64,000 bases of DNA, from positions 35,520,544 through 35,584,543 of the forward strand of contig OY288246.1 in NCBI GenBank assembly GCA_958450325.1, in the 5' to 3' direction. Of this stretch, positions 32,556 through 44,523 are shown one piece after another. A program made the position numbers and the translations under genes. The first letter of the stretch is position 1. Each line of letters begins with the position of its first letter. The stretch is from Agrostemma githago. Its lineage: Eukaryota; Streptophyta; Magnoliopsida; Caryophyllales; Caryophyllaceae. A model generated the notes under the pieces. That model was not told the origin of the DNA. It made no database searches and was given only the letters and a program-made list of their open reading frames with translations.

Positions 32556-33591
32556 TCTACTAGATGCCCCGTCCAAGAAGAACACCCCACCTCGGGTTTT
32601 CACTGATATAGGTACCACCTATACCTATGCCTTACAAAGGCTGTCCTCAAAGGGCCTAATCCAACCGATAGGCCCGACTCCTGAAGTTCCGGTCGAGCGA
32701 CGCTCCAAGAACTACAATGTCCAAGCTTATTGCCAGTACCACCGAGGCAATGAGCATGACACTGAAAAGTGCTGGAAGCTGAAACACTTGATCCAGGACC
32801 TGATTGAGAGCGATAAAATCACGCTACTTGGAGATAAGCCGAGTAACAAGGAGAACCCTTTCAGCTCCCATGCCATCTTTGTCGGGGAGATTATTGATTG
32901 CTCTAATCTTATCTCTCCATTTATCCCGCAGGTGAACGGGATATGGTTTGACGACGAGGATGATGTCTACCTCGCTAAAGGGAAAACCGTCCCCATCACT
33001 CCTGAGATGATTCGCGAGGCTAAATCCCGAGTCTTAGCCAGTAACCACCTTGGTCGTCCCTATCAAGCCACTAACTCTAGGGACATCCCTATCCCGACAA
33101 CCGTCACCGATCCACTCGGGATGGAAGTCGCCCCTGAGGAGCCGACTGCCGAAACGGCCCTCGTGAAGCAACTAAAGAAGACCCGAGTTGACCTCACTAT
33201 ATGGCAACTCCTAGTTAGCTCACAAGAACATCGAGAAGCACTCACTAAGGCTCTCGATCAAGTTAAGATCGACTCTTTGGCTACCCCTGCTGAAATGGTA
33301 GCCACGGTCCTGCCCCACTTGAAGGGCAAAACCAAGGAAGGAAGCCCAATGATAACTTTCTCTGAAGCCGACCTACCGCCGTTCGGGGCCTCCCATATTA
33401 TGGCCCTCTACATTACGGTGATCTGCCGGGGAAAATACCTCCCAATGACCCTAGTTGATGATGGGTCTACTGTGAATGTCCTTCCTTTGAGGACCGTCAA
33501 AGCCCTCGACATTACCGAGGCCGATTATGTTCCGAGGACTCAGACCATTCAAGCCTTCGATGGGAGTCCAAAGTCGGTAGCTGGGCCATAA
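32524..33591 (+). pseudogene. pro: Ogre-like Gag C-terminus and protease start
   Basis: Open in a new frame from about 32524 (IIFDAVNLLDAPSKK). It contains the Tat Cys/His motif CQYHRGNEHDTEKC (C-x2-H-x5-H-x4-C) near 32735. The aspartic protease follows (33398 on), with LVDDGSTVNVLPL at the active-site position, where Tat elements usually have D-x-G-S. A frame change near 33570 ends it. Confidence 0.8.
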
Positions 33592-34226
33592 AGCTGACCA
33601 TTATGACGGGCCCAATTGAAAAGGAGCTTGAATTCCAGGTGATCGATGGCACCTCATCCTTCAATTTGCTCCTAGGAAGGCCGTGGATTCACGCGGTTAA
33701 AGCGGTATCCTCCACCCTCCACCGAAAGATCAAGATACCTTTGCTCGACAATGTTATTACTTTAGAGGCGACCCCAATGACTGTGGCTAGCTGCAACGCC
33801 ACGGGCCAGGCGGACTGGGGGTTCGACTTTGTGGGGATGATCGAGGAAGAGTACCTTTTTAGGCCCTACTTCACAACTAGCATCGACACGATGCTACAAA
33901 ACCTAGGGTACTTACCGGGGGCTACTTCTCGACCCGATCTTCCAGCTGGGAAGATCATTGAGGTCCTTAAGGACGAAGAATCTCACTTCGGCCTTGGCTA
34001 TGCCGCCACCCCGGGCAACGTTGTCCGAGCAGGAATCGAAAAGGCCTGCAACATCATTAAGGGTATCCACTTGAGCCCATACAGCCCACGGTTGTCTGAC
34101 TACTTTTTCACACCGGTGTTTGGGGCTATTCAGGTTGGTCTATACCAACCCAATGCTGCGCACCTCGGGACCCAATCGGCCCGGGACTGCAACTACATCC
34201 CGGATGATGTGTTCGCCCTCATCTAG
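33586..34226 (+). pseudogene. Ogre-like protease C-terminal part and linker
   Basis: Continues the protease fold with FQVIDGTSSFNLLLGRPWIH, the conserved second half, then a long linker ending PDDVFALI and a TAG at 34224-34226. The frame after the stop stays readable for about 35 codons. Ogre elements have a spliced intron between protease and RT; the change of frame between 34227 and 34459 could be related to that, but I see no convincing splice pair. Confidence 0.75.
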
Positions 34227-34458
34227 TCTGATGGAGCTGACAATGACGAGCCTGCGCTGGGGCTACTTTTCGGGGAAGACACCATAGCCCCGACTCCAAA
34301 GGAAGACCTGATCAACCTGATTCTCCCAGCAACAGGTTTGACCCGACCAAGCTGATCTCGGATGTTGGTTCCGAGACGGGAAACAGGGCCTGGAGGAAGA
34401 CTGTCAAGTGGACTGACAGTCATGGAAAGATCTACATCTGGTCGCTGGAGAAGGAGAC

Positions 34459-35755
34459 ATGCCTGAGTCTGAGTCCAAGTCTGAGTCGGAGTCTGAGTCA
34501 GAGTCTGGGGTCGAGTCTAGGGAGTCTGGTGCTAGAGTCACTCCTGTAACCGTTCTCCCACTTGTCATACCTGCTGCTGGCACTTCGGGGTCTGTCCCGC
34601 GTGCCTTACCAATTCCGCCACTGACCAATGATCAGATGGCTGCTCTTTTCGAGCTGTTTTCAAAATTTTCAATCAATAATAACAACCGTTCTGCTTATGA
34701 CTTGTCTCTTTTAAATTATGCTTTCAAAAATATTTTATGCAATGACATTGAGAAACCCGACGAACAGGTACCCTTACCTCCACATCTGATCGAGCTACTA
34801 GAGCAAAGGGAATCCCGGAATCCGGTAATAGAAGAGCCTGAGTCCATCAATTTGGGAACAACCTTAGAGCCTCAGATGCTTAAGATAGGGTTATCTTTAG
34901 ATCCCAAGGAGAGACAACAATTCACGAACATCCTCCAAGAATTCAAAGATGTCTTTGCGTGGTCCTACAAGGACATGCCGGGGATAGACCGAGAAATAGC
35001 CGAGCACCACATACCGATCAAAGACGCGTGCAAACCGGTTAAGCAGAAGCTCCGCCAAATAAGGTCCGTGTGGTCCCTCAAGGTGAAAGAAGAAGTCGAT
35101 AAAAAGTTCAAAGTCGGCTTCATACAAGTGTCTGAATATTCGGACTGGGTTGCAAACATCGTGCCGGTTCCTAAAAAGGACGGTAAGTTGCGGGTATGCG
35201 TAGATTTTTTGGGATCTTAACAAGGCGAGCCCGAAAGATGATTTTCCGTTACCACACATCGACATACTAGTGGATAACACGGCCGATCATGCCTTTCTGT
35301 CATTTATGGATGGGTATGCCGGGTACAATCAGATAAAGACGGCGGAAGAAGATATGAGTAAGACTACCTTCACCACACCTTGGGGTACTTACTGCTATAC
35401 CGTCGTGCCATTTGGTCTCATTAATGCCGGGGCCACGTACCAGCGGACCGCTACCACCTTATTACATGACATGATGCATAAAGAGGTAGAGGTTTATGTA
35501 GTCGACATGATCGTCAAATCCAAAGAACGGGACGATCACATCACTGCCCTGAGGAAATTCTTCACCCGATTGCGCAAATACAACATGAGGCTAAACCCTC
35601 AAAAGTGCAGCTTCGGGGTAACATCAGGCAAATTACTGGGCCATATCGTTAGCCAACGTGGCATCCAAGTCGACCCAGCTAAAATCAAAGCCATTACCGA
35701 GATGCAACCTCCTAAAACCGAAAAAGAAATAAGGGGATTTCTCGGGAAAGTCTAG
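34459..35755 (+). pseudogene. pol: Ogre-like reverse transcriptase (broken, catalytic Asp lost)
   Basis: A hexamer repeat (about 34465-34512) encodes a Ser-Glu run. RT blocks: PVKQKLRQIRSVW, VGFIQVSEYSDWVANIVPV and KDGKLRVCVDF. A frameshift follows in the T run 35205-35210. Then come FPLPHIDILVDNTA, MDGYAGYNQI and VPFGLINAGATYQR. The catalytic box is YVVD (35495-35506), with the first Asp of YVDD changed to Val. A TAG at 35753-35755 replaces the Gln or Arg usual after GFLGK. This copy cannot make active RT. Confidence 0.9.
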
Positions 35756-36847
35756 TATATCAGTCGATTCATCTCCAAGCTAACCATGGTGTGTGAACCG
35801 ATTTTCAAGAAACTGAAAATAGGGGAACGAGTGCTATGGGATGACAAGTGCCAGGCTGCTTTCGACAAAATCAAGGAAATCATGTCTGCTCCGCCAGTCT
35901 TAATGCCACCTCAACCCGGTCTGCCTCTATCGTTATACCTAACAACGACCGAGACAGCCATGGGGGCTACGCTGGCCCAGACAGTTGACTCCGAAGAACG
36001 AGCCATTTATTACATCAGCAAAAAGTTTTTAGAGTATGAGTGAAAATATACCATGCTCGAAAAGACGTGCTTGGCTCTTGTTTGGGCCACTAAGAAGCTC
36101 CGGCATTATATGCTCAGCTACGAGGTCCATGTGCTATCCAAGATGGACCCGATCGAATATCTTTTCAAAAAGCCCGTTCTCAATGGCCGAATTTCTAGAT
36201 GGATTCTAATTCTGGCGGAGTTCGACCTAAAATTCATGCCGTTAAAAGCTATTAAAGGCCAGGTGGTAGCTGAACTTCTCGCCGACAGTTCCGTAACCGA
36301 AGAAGGACACACCGACACCTGGTCCTTCCCGGATGAAGATATCTTCCATACCGATACCGAAACATGGGATTTATACTTCGACGGAGCGTCCAATTTTCGA
36401 GGGTTCGGAGTCGGGATCCTCCTAATTTCACCAAAAGGGGAGCATAGTCTCGTGTCCATCAAACTGGACTTTGATGTTACCAATAATGCAGCAGAGTACG
36501 AAGCATGCATTTACGGGCTACAAGCCGCCGCCGATCTAGGGATCAAAAATCTCCGGGTACACGGTGACTCATCCTTGGTCATTAACCAAGCACTTCAAAA
36601 ATGGAACACTCGGAATGCTAACCTCGTGGCCTACCAGGCACGAGTAAGGAATCTCGAGAAACAATTCCAAAAGGTGGAGTACATATACTTGCCTCGGGAA
36701 GAGAATCAGTTTGAAGATGCACTCTCAAAATTGGCATCTTTGTTGAATATTCCCGACCACGTGACCAGTATGCCAATTTGTGTCGAAAGACGGTCCGAGC
36801 CGGCATACATCCACGACATTGAAGACATTGAGATAACTGATCCTTAA
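35756..36847 (+). pseudogene. pol: Ogre-like RNase H and second (archaeal-type) RNase H
   Basis: RNase H: VLWDDKCQAAFDKIKEIM, then ETAMGATLAQTVDSEERAIYY. A TGA at 36041-36043 (a Trp codon in relatives) interrupts it, and the frame continues with LEKTCLALVWATKKLRHYM. The second RNase H starts about 36370: LYFDGASNFRGFGVGI, NNAAEYEACIYGLQAA, HGDSSLVINQ, EDALSKLA, with D-E-D-D residues in place. It ends at a TAA (36845-36847); the frame stays open after it. Confidence 0.88.
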
Positions 36848-36849
36848 TC

Positions 36850-38100
36850 ATGGTATCAGGCTATATTAACATACCTAACAAACGGAGAGTACCCTCCCGG
36901 GACCGAAGGCCGGGCCAAGAAAACCTTACGAAGGCTAGCCACCCAGTTCATCATACCGATGACGGGCAACTGTACAAAAAAACGGCACAGGGGGCTCTTC
37001 TCCTTTGTGTTGATAAATATAAAGCCGAAAAGGTCATGGCTGAAGTGCATGATGGCGAATGTGGCCCACATATGAATGCCTAGATGCTGGCCCGAAAAAT
37101 CATGAGGCTCGGGTATTACTGGAATACAATGGAAGCCGACTACCAGTTATATGTCAAGCATTGTCATAACTGTCAAATTTTCGCTAATGTGCAACATATG
37201 CCGTCATCCTTACTCTACACCATGATGTTACCCTGGCCATTCTCGACATGGGGTATCAACATAATCGGAAAAATAAATCCCTCTGGCACCGGAGGACAAT
37301 TTTTCATCTTAGTAGCTATCGACTATTTCACCAAATGGGTCGAAGCTGAATCATATCGCATTCTCAATGCTAAGCATGTTGCCAAGTTTATCCAGAACAA
37401 GATAATATGTCGGTACGGGATCCCGCACGAGTTTATCAGTGATCACGGGACTCATTTTCAGGCCGAAACGGCGGCCCTACTGACCAAATATAAAATTCAA
37501 AGGCATACGTCATCGCCTTACCGTCCTCAAACAAATGGAGCGGTAGAGGCTGCCAACAAAACAATTGTCACCATACTCAAGAAGATGGCTGATAATTACC
37601 GGGACTGGCCCGACAAAATACCTTTCGCCCTATGGGGATACCGGACGTCAATCCGCACTGCAACCGGGGCGACGCCATATTACCTAACTTATGGGATGGA
37701 GGCAGTCCAACCAGTCTAATTGGAAGTGCCGTCCCTCAGAATTCTGTTAGAGAGTCAAGTACCCGAAGCAGACTGCGTTCGAGCACGGTATGACTCATTG
37801 GTTCTACTCAACGAACGACGATCTCGTGCTCTCAACAATATTCAAATCTACCAGAAAAGGATCCAACGGGCCTTCAACAAAAGAGTAAGGCCCAGGAACA
37901 TTAAAGAAGGGGATCTAGTCCTTAAATCGGTTCGAGCTTTATTACTAGTTCACCCAAGGGGAAAATTCAAACCTAATTGGGCTGGGCCATACTTGGTAAA
38001 GAAGATCCTATCGGGAGGAGCAGTAATGCTAACGGACCTGGATGGGAATGAGTTCGTCAACCCAACAAACCTGGACCAGCTGAAGCGTTACTACCTATAG
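36850..38100 (+). pseudogene. int: Ogre-like integrase (broken)
   Basis: After a frame change near 36960 come DDGQLYKK and the HHCC zinc domain (VHDGECGPH...HCHNCQ), with TAG at 37081-37083 inside it. The catalytic core has N in place of the first Asp (GINIIGKI, codon 37258-37260), with FISDHGTHF and GAVEAANKT intact. TAA at 37717-37719 precedes the C-terminal domain (NKRVRPRNIKEGDLVL, KFKPNWAGPYLV), which ends normally at 38098-38100. Confidence 0.88.
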
Positions 38101-38245
38101 CCACTTCTCAATGTCATTAGCAAATTTTATCAGAATAATTTTTTTTACAAAAAGCAAGTCAATAAGCTAGAATTATTTATTCTACTGTCACAAACATCTT
38201 GAACCAATAGTCTTGGTGTAATTCGGGATTGCAAATTTACTAAGC

Positions 38246-38292
38246 TTGAACTACGTTTGGTTTGATTCCGTTAATCACGGATACGTAGGCAG
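38246..38292 (+). other. conserved noncoding motif after Tat pol
   Basis: GAACTACGTTTGGTTTGATT ... ATACGTAGGCAG. A closely similar stretch follows the polyprotein in many Tat/Ogre elements of other plants, from general knowledge. Its function is not known to me; it may act in packaging or 3' processing. Confidence 0.55.
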
Positions 38293-38487
38293 CCCCTCAA
38301 AAAGGGCACAACCAGTGCAATCAAGAAAGACAGGAACGGTTTAGTAATAAACTTCCTTTATTAATTAATAAAAACTCCGATAAACTCGGGAAATTACAAA
38401 TGCAGGAATTCAAAAAAAAAACAACAAAAAACACACAACAAAAATAGTAATAATATTTAAATAGTAATAAAGCTAGGGACTTGGCGT

Positions 38488-38971
38488 TCAAGGCATTATG
38501 CCCTTTCCCTTGTCCTTAGCCTCCTTGGCCGTCCACTGACGACGACGCGGAGGAGAGCGCCCCCGAATCACCAAGGTAACCTCTTTAGCCCGGACCGACA
38601 ATCTTGGCCCAAGTCTACTCTCTAAGTCAGTCTGGGGGCTTGGCTGCCCCCGAGTGCTGCTAGCACCATCATCCTTAGATCGAGTCTTAGTATTTGACTT
38701 AAGACCCGATTCTAATCGGACTAAGGTAGCAGGAGTGTCTCTCTCCTTGAAGAAACCCCTGTTGTCTTTCGCCGTCTCCCGGCGAACCAATTCGAAGGCC
38801 TCATCAACCTTCAAAGCCTTACGAGCTTCCTCGGACTCCTGGGAAGTCCACTTCCCGTATGCACGTGAGACCCAAGCGGATTGGCAAGGGTTGGGTATAG
38901 TCCATGTAGGATGGGTGAACCATCTCTGTAGCCAGATGTCACATATAGCGTCCGTCAGTTGGAGCGAGAAG
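38488..38971 (-). CDS. Ogre antisense gene, exon 2 distal part
   Basis: 3' end of the antisense gene, on the minus strand to a TGA at 38488-38490. The frame joins the 50494-50828 segment when the Athila-type element and one CTAAT are removed (335 + 484 nt = 273 codons with stop). It encodes DIWLQRWFTHPTW and a basic C-terminus (RGRSPPRRRQW). No stop or frameshift. Confidence 0.75.
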
Positions 38972-39318
38972 CTAATTGATAAGTGTGGTTTGTAGTGCCT
39001 ATTTTGTAGTGTTTTGGTCCCATTTTCCTTGTAGAATCGCTACTTGGGAGCGGTTTAGGGGCTTCTTATGCTTCCTTTAGTTCGTTTCAGGTTCCCGAGA
39101 CCGATTTGGAAGAGTTGGAGCGATTCCGACTCCATACATACACATTTTGGAGCCAATGGAGTAAAGGAACGATGATTCGATGCCTTGGAATCGACCCCGA
39201 GACCCTGGGACCCAATCCCAAGCCTCCGAGACCCAATCCCGAGTCCCGAGAATCGATGGGAAGCTCATGAGAAGCAAGGAGGGACCAAAAAGTTCATATT
39301 GGAGGCCTACAAGACCCA

Positions 39319-39461
39319 TCCCGATCGGGAAGGCCTCAAACCCGATCGGGATGAGGTGCACAGAAGACGTAGCCACTGTGGAGCATTCCCGATCAGGTTG
39401 GCATATTCCCGATCGGGAAAGTGGAAGTTTCCCGATCGGGATTTCCCATTCCCGATCGGGA
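39319..39461. repeat. palindrome array in the Athila-type LTR promoter
   Basis: 12-bp sites TCCCGATCGGGA or variants start at 39319, 39340, 39387, 39407, 39430 and 39450; spacings 21, 47, 20, 23, 20. The 3' LTR has the same set at 49197, 49218, 49265, 49285, 49308 and 49328. The TATA box begins 55 bp after the last site. Confidence 0.9.
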
Positions 39462-40150
39462 AAGTCCCAGTGGCAGCCGCGCTTTGTTTCTTTCTTCTTC
39501 CTTCCATTTGTAACCCTATATATACCCCCCCTCTTGTATTAAGACACGATCTTAGCTTATGTTCTTCACTTCCCACTAAACCCTAGACTAATTTAGGTTA
39601 GATTAGATTAGATTAGTGTAGATTAGTCGGTAATTAGTAGTTAATCTTAGTTTAATCTTTTATTAAGAGATCTCTTGAAGAATCCATTCAATCTTGACAA
39701 CATTGGTGGATGAATTTGGGTTTTCTTTTTATACAAGTGTTCATCTTTTCATCCTTCACTAGTATGGTATAATCCTTTCTTCCTTTTACTCTTTATCTTG
39801 TTTGTTTAATTCAAGTTTGAATCTTTAGTATTGTTTGTTCTTGTTGTTGTTAGTTTGGTTGAGTTTGTTTAGGGATGTTTTGTTTCTTGTTTTGATTCCT
39901 CTTGTTCTTGTTAGAATTAGTAGGATAATGTTAGAGTAGTGTTCTTGCTAGGGTTAGTAGGGTGATTAGGGTGTTAATTGGGTGATTAAGGGTTTGTTGA
40001 AGATGTTGGTGGAAGATTTGGGTTTCCTCTTGGTTGATGCATATTACATGTTTGTTGGAATGCTTGAATGACTAAGTAGGTTAGAATGCTTGTTTTTCTT
40101 GCCTTTCTTTTGTGGGTGTTAGTTTGTTGTGGGTTCGGTCCCCTCACTAA

Positions 40151-43100
40151 CACTACTACAAATCCCATCGTTTCTTGACGCTTTAAAGGTAGGTTCTCGA
40201 CTCTTTAAAGTGTCGCAAATATAATTCTCGACGCTTCAAGAAATCGTGGCGATTTTGGGCGTCAGGAATTCTCGACGCTTTTTTGTGTCGTAATTCTCGA
40301 CACATTAAAACGTTGAATATACTATTCACGACGCTTTTTTACATCACCACATGTACAATAAAAATATACAACCTCGACACTTTTCTCTGTCACAGTAGTT
40401 TTTTCCCGGCTAAAAGTTTTTCAAGCTCTGGGCTTTCTACGGTTTAAAGAGTCGAGAAATAATAATATAAAATTCAGTTATCAACTCTTTGATATCATAA
40501 AAGCGTCGAGAATCTGATCATAACAAATATATTAATATTATATTTCAATCCAACATCTAACTCCTTACGATTGCATATTCATGTTACCTAATAAGCGCGA
40601 CTCTACATTTTACTGAATTTACATCAATAATACACAAAGATCGAGTTGGCCTTATTATTGTTAATTATTATAACAAGAGCCCCATACAAATTAATTGAGG
40701 TTCATAAAACAAACACTTAATTAGAATAATCTCCAATCATATATTTTGCATTCAAATAATGTTTCATAAGACAAATAAATACCTAGCTAGAATAATCTCC
40801 AATCCTATATTTTGCAATCCGAAGTAACATAAAAAATCCTAAACAATGAGTATTATTTAAAACGCGACATGTGTCTTCCTCTAAAAAAACTATTGAATGT
40901 CCAAGTTCAAAAAAGTGAACCGATTTTGTCGTCCCTCAATTCCGTCATCTCCCTTTTTGTGTTCTAGCTAGAACGTCCTGCAGTGGTAAAAAAGTATGAT
41001 AAGGAAAACTAAATAGATCATATAATGAACCATAAATAGGAAGAGAATATAAGAAAGACATACTAGAGAATAAAATACCAATTTACCATTTATCCTACAT
41101 CATATTATCATTTTTCGACCTAAGCAACAAAAGAAATAAAGAATCAATGTGTTTACGAAGGTATGAAGCACATACTTGTGACCATGGCTCTGGATCGACT
41201 GGTATATGTGATAAGGCAGGGCTATGGAAACTTTGTACAGAGGTAACACCCGATTTCGAATTAAAGCTGCCGTGTAATCATGATTCTGCTCCCTTAGAAA
41301 CCGATCATGAATGTGTCATAAATTTGTATCCATCAAGACCATCATAACAGACTATAGAATCTTATCAAGCTACATAAAGTGGGAAATTCTTACATCTTGC
41401 AGGGCTCCATATCCCATCAGAACCCCATAGTAACTGTCACAGGAACAGAAACATTTAAGAGACAGATATCAAGGAAAAAAATCATTTCTTCCTAATAATT
41501 ACGGATAAAAATTTCCAGTAAGTTGGAAAAGTTAAACATAGAAAAAACATGAATACTTGGTGTTTGAATCAGGCAATGCAAAGTGAAAAAGTTGGTACTT
41601 CACAACTTATAAATACCCTGCCCCCATCTCCAAACAAGAGCTAGTGAGCTACGACTTACTCCCTCCATCCCAAAGAGATGTTCCCATTTGATATGGTTAC
41701 ATCTCTTAAGGATTAATATTAAATATTACAAAGTGGGTCCAATTGTAAAAGAAAATATCATAAACAAATGCAAGTTGGCTTAAAGTGATTAAAATGAGTG
41801 GCATTTTAGGTAAATAGGTAGTGTTGATAAGGATAATCTTGTAAAGTAAATCAACCAAATAAGGAAATAAAATAAATGGGAAGATGTTAGTGGTATTTCC
41901 CTTTTAGGAAAGTGGGAAGAAGACAGTGGGATGGAGGGAGTACTTATTAATAATACTAGTGTGAGTTGCATTTGCATCATGAGGAATAGAGAATTTTGAC
42001 AAAAAAGGAAGTACTAGCAATTCCCCAACAGAAGAGCGTACAAGAGTATATAGTAGGATTTATTTGTATTCGGAGAACCATTTCACCTGAGAAGAGCTAA
42101 AACATGAGCGGATCAATAAGGTAAGAGCAAAAGAGATCATCAGTAATATTAAACAACTAGAGATGCAAAAATGCTAACATCATAAATAACAAACCTTAGG
42201 AAAGAATTTCTCAAACAATGATCTATAGTAGTATCCTTCTTTTGTAGTTGGAGTATTTTCAGGATATATAAAATTTGCTTTTGCCAACATTGTATTAGTA
42301 ACCCGAATTGTAACAAGAGATCAGAAGTTATAAAACAGACATGAATATAAATTCTAGTACCATAAACAATCGATCAAAGAAAAGCAAAACTTTATACATG
42401 TGTATCCGCATGATCCTTTAAACCATCAATCCGACTGTACTCCACTCCATCACTGAACTGTTCTTTCTTGCGGTATAATATATGCTAGAACAACATTAAG
42501 AGCAAGTTAATCATGTCTTCTTGTAGTATAACTACTACGGAGTACAATAGAAACATCATCAATAGCATCATAACAAATACCAATCTATAAAATCGGCAAA
42601 ACAAGCAAAACAATTAATTTATGGAACAAGAAATGAGAGTAGAGTTAAATATATGAATGATCACGATCTAACTCACTCTCCATTGCATCAACCGTCATTT
42701 CATGCTCTCAAACACAACAACCGATCACCTAGTTTACTTTAATTATGTAACTGCACTAATTTACAATGAATCAAATCACTGACATTTGAAATTAAATGAA
42801 TGAAATGCAAAAACAACGAGAAAACTCACAACAGGAGACATCCAGAACTAAGGAGAAGAGGGAATACGGAAAATGATGTGAAATTAGGAAATTAGGGATG
42901 AAGAGAAATATGAAGGTGTTATTGAGGTTCTGTAGAGGATAGAATATGAAAAGGAAGACGAAGCAGAGGAGGATGTTTTATTGTTGCACAAATCAACAAA
43001 TACACAGTAGACAAAATCCAAGTAAATTGGCTCCGAGAAATTGATATGTTCAGCAGTTAGGGGAGTAAAATCAAATAGAAATACCTTTCAAATATTATGA

Positions 43101-43748
43101 TCGGTGTTTTTGTGTGTCTCAATATCAGGATTCAACCAGACAACTAAGCTTAAACAATCGAGTAATAGCATTTAACATGCGATAGGCCCACATAACTTAG
43201 TGACATCAGTGAATCTAAGTAGAAAATCATCAAAATATCAACACCAAAACTCCAATTAATCGTTATTAGGGATTAAAAATAGAGAAAAAAAACTGAAATC
43301 GAACAATGAGAAAAGTAATATTACTATATGCTGGATTGACTCATAGAATTTTCGAACAAGAAGAAATTGAAAAGGTCGGATTTCAAATCGTGGTCGTACC
43401 TTGGTTTCTTGAGAAGTTGGATATTAAAAACCGCCATTACAGACTCCATATTTGCTTAACCTTGTCTCCATTTTTGTTTGAGAGAGAAGAGTATTAAACA
43501 TGGTATGCGACGAAGAAGATGGATGGAAATTAGGGTTTGATTGAGAGGGAAACAAGATTATAGCTCCTCGGCACGATCTTAGAGTTAATTGGAGCGAAAT
43601 ATTTTTATCAAATCAAATATAATAATAAAAAAAAGTATTGGTTTAACGTACTTAGAGAGCCCATAGTGAACTTGGGCCAAAAATACGCTCGACGCTTCTA
43701 AAAGTGTCGGCCCTAAAGTGTCACAAATCTAAGGGATTTGTTGTAGTG
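40151..43748 (+). mobile_element. non-autonomous CACTA transposon 2
   Basis: 3598 bp; ends CACTACTACAAATCCC and, inverted, CACTACAACAAATCCC; TAA duplication at 40148-40150 and 43749-43751; the uninterrupted 3' LTR confirms the empty site. Subterminal repeats of the CGACGCTT/AAGCGTCG type occur near both ends (40170-40510, 43685-43735). The interior is AT-rich with no transposase. Small frames at 41147-41347 and 43306-43497 match nothing I know. Strand is nominal. Confidence 0.93.
41659..41940. mobile_element. Stowaway-type MITE
   Basis: 282 bp with inverted ends CTCCCTCCATCCCA and a TA duplication (41657-41658, 41941-41942). It lies inside CACTA 2. Related to Tc1/mariner; no coding capacity. 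Confidence 0.9.
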
Positions 43749-44219
43749 TAAGTTGCGAGAGCCCGGTGAGGACGACCCCTAGGTCGGTCTAAGTTGCGAG
43801 AGCCCGGATTCGACCTAGGCCACCATAGCGCGCTAGAACCCCGTTTGTCATGTGCGTCGCCGAGATGGGTTCCATGAGGAACCTCTAGGTGAGTCTAAGT
43901 TGCGAGAGCCCGGATCAACCTAGATCACCCTACTACCTCCTCCGCTCTAGCTCTTCCTTGACCATTCCGTTACCCCTTTGACCCCGACCTAATCCTAGCC
44001 CATTTTCCTTAGTTGTTCTCCTTAGTCTTAGTCTAGCTCTCTCCCCTTCTATCATTCTCTAGCTTAGCTCGTTGACTTAGTCTCGTATTTGGGCGACCTT
44101 AGTCTAGACGCCTCTTACCGTCCCCGTGGATTCGACACGACTTACCCTAGCTACCCTAGTTAGGTTTTGCCGGTTAATTATTTGATCGGTGAGATTCACG
44201 ACAAATCCCTCCGTCAATT

Positions 44220-44237
44220 TGGCGTCGTTGCCGGGGA
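44220..44237 (+). other. primer-binding site, tRNA-Asp (one mismatch)
   Basis: TGGCGTCGTTGCCGGGGA, 3 bp after the LTR. It differs from the left-edge Athila PBS by one C-to-T at a CpG. Confidence 0.83.
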
Positions 44238-44523
44238 CGGTGCTAGTTTAGACTTTGTTTGCCTAGTTACTTGACTTTGTCTTTGTGTTTGTGTTTTTCT
44301 TTTTTCTTTTTTCTTTTGGTTACCTTGCTTCTTGTGTGTGTGTGGTTTATTTCTCTCTTGTATACTGCCCAAAAAGCACTAGACTTCTCACGTTTGTTCC
44401 TAGTCTACAGTTTGTGCTTAGAGGTGGTGACTATCTTCTTCTTGCAACTTAGAGCCGCTTAAACGGACAGTTGCTAGGGTGAGAGGTTTCCAACCGGGTA
44501 TGGACTACGATTTTTGAGCAAGC

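Larger units (their letters stand above)
38977..44216 (+). repeat. 5' LTR of the Athila-type element, interrupted by CACTA 2
   Basis: TGATAAGTG to CCGTCA. A six-site palindrome array (39319-39461) is followed by TATATATA at 39517-39524. After the CACTA insertion the LTR holds three copies of TAAGTTGCGAGAGCCCGG (43749, 43790, 43896); the transposon sits at the start of the first. Confidence 0.9.

Noticed and set aside
39595..39625. Telomere-like repeat (TTAGATTAGATTAG)
   Set aside because: Short pentamer run present at the same place in both LTRs; not the plant TTTAGGG repeat.
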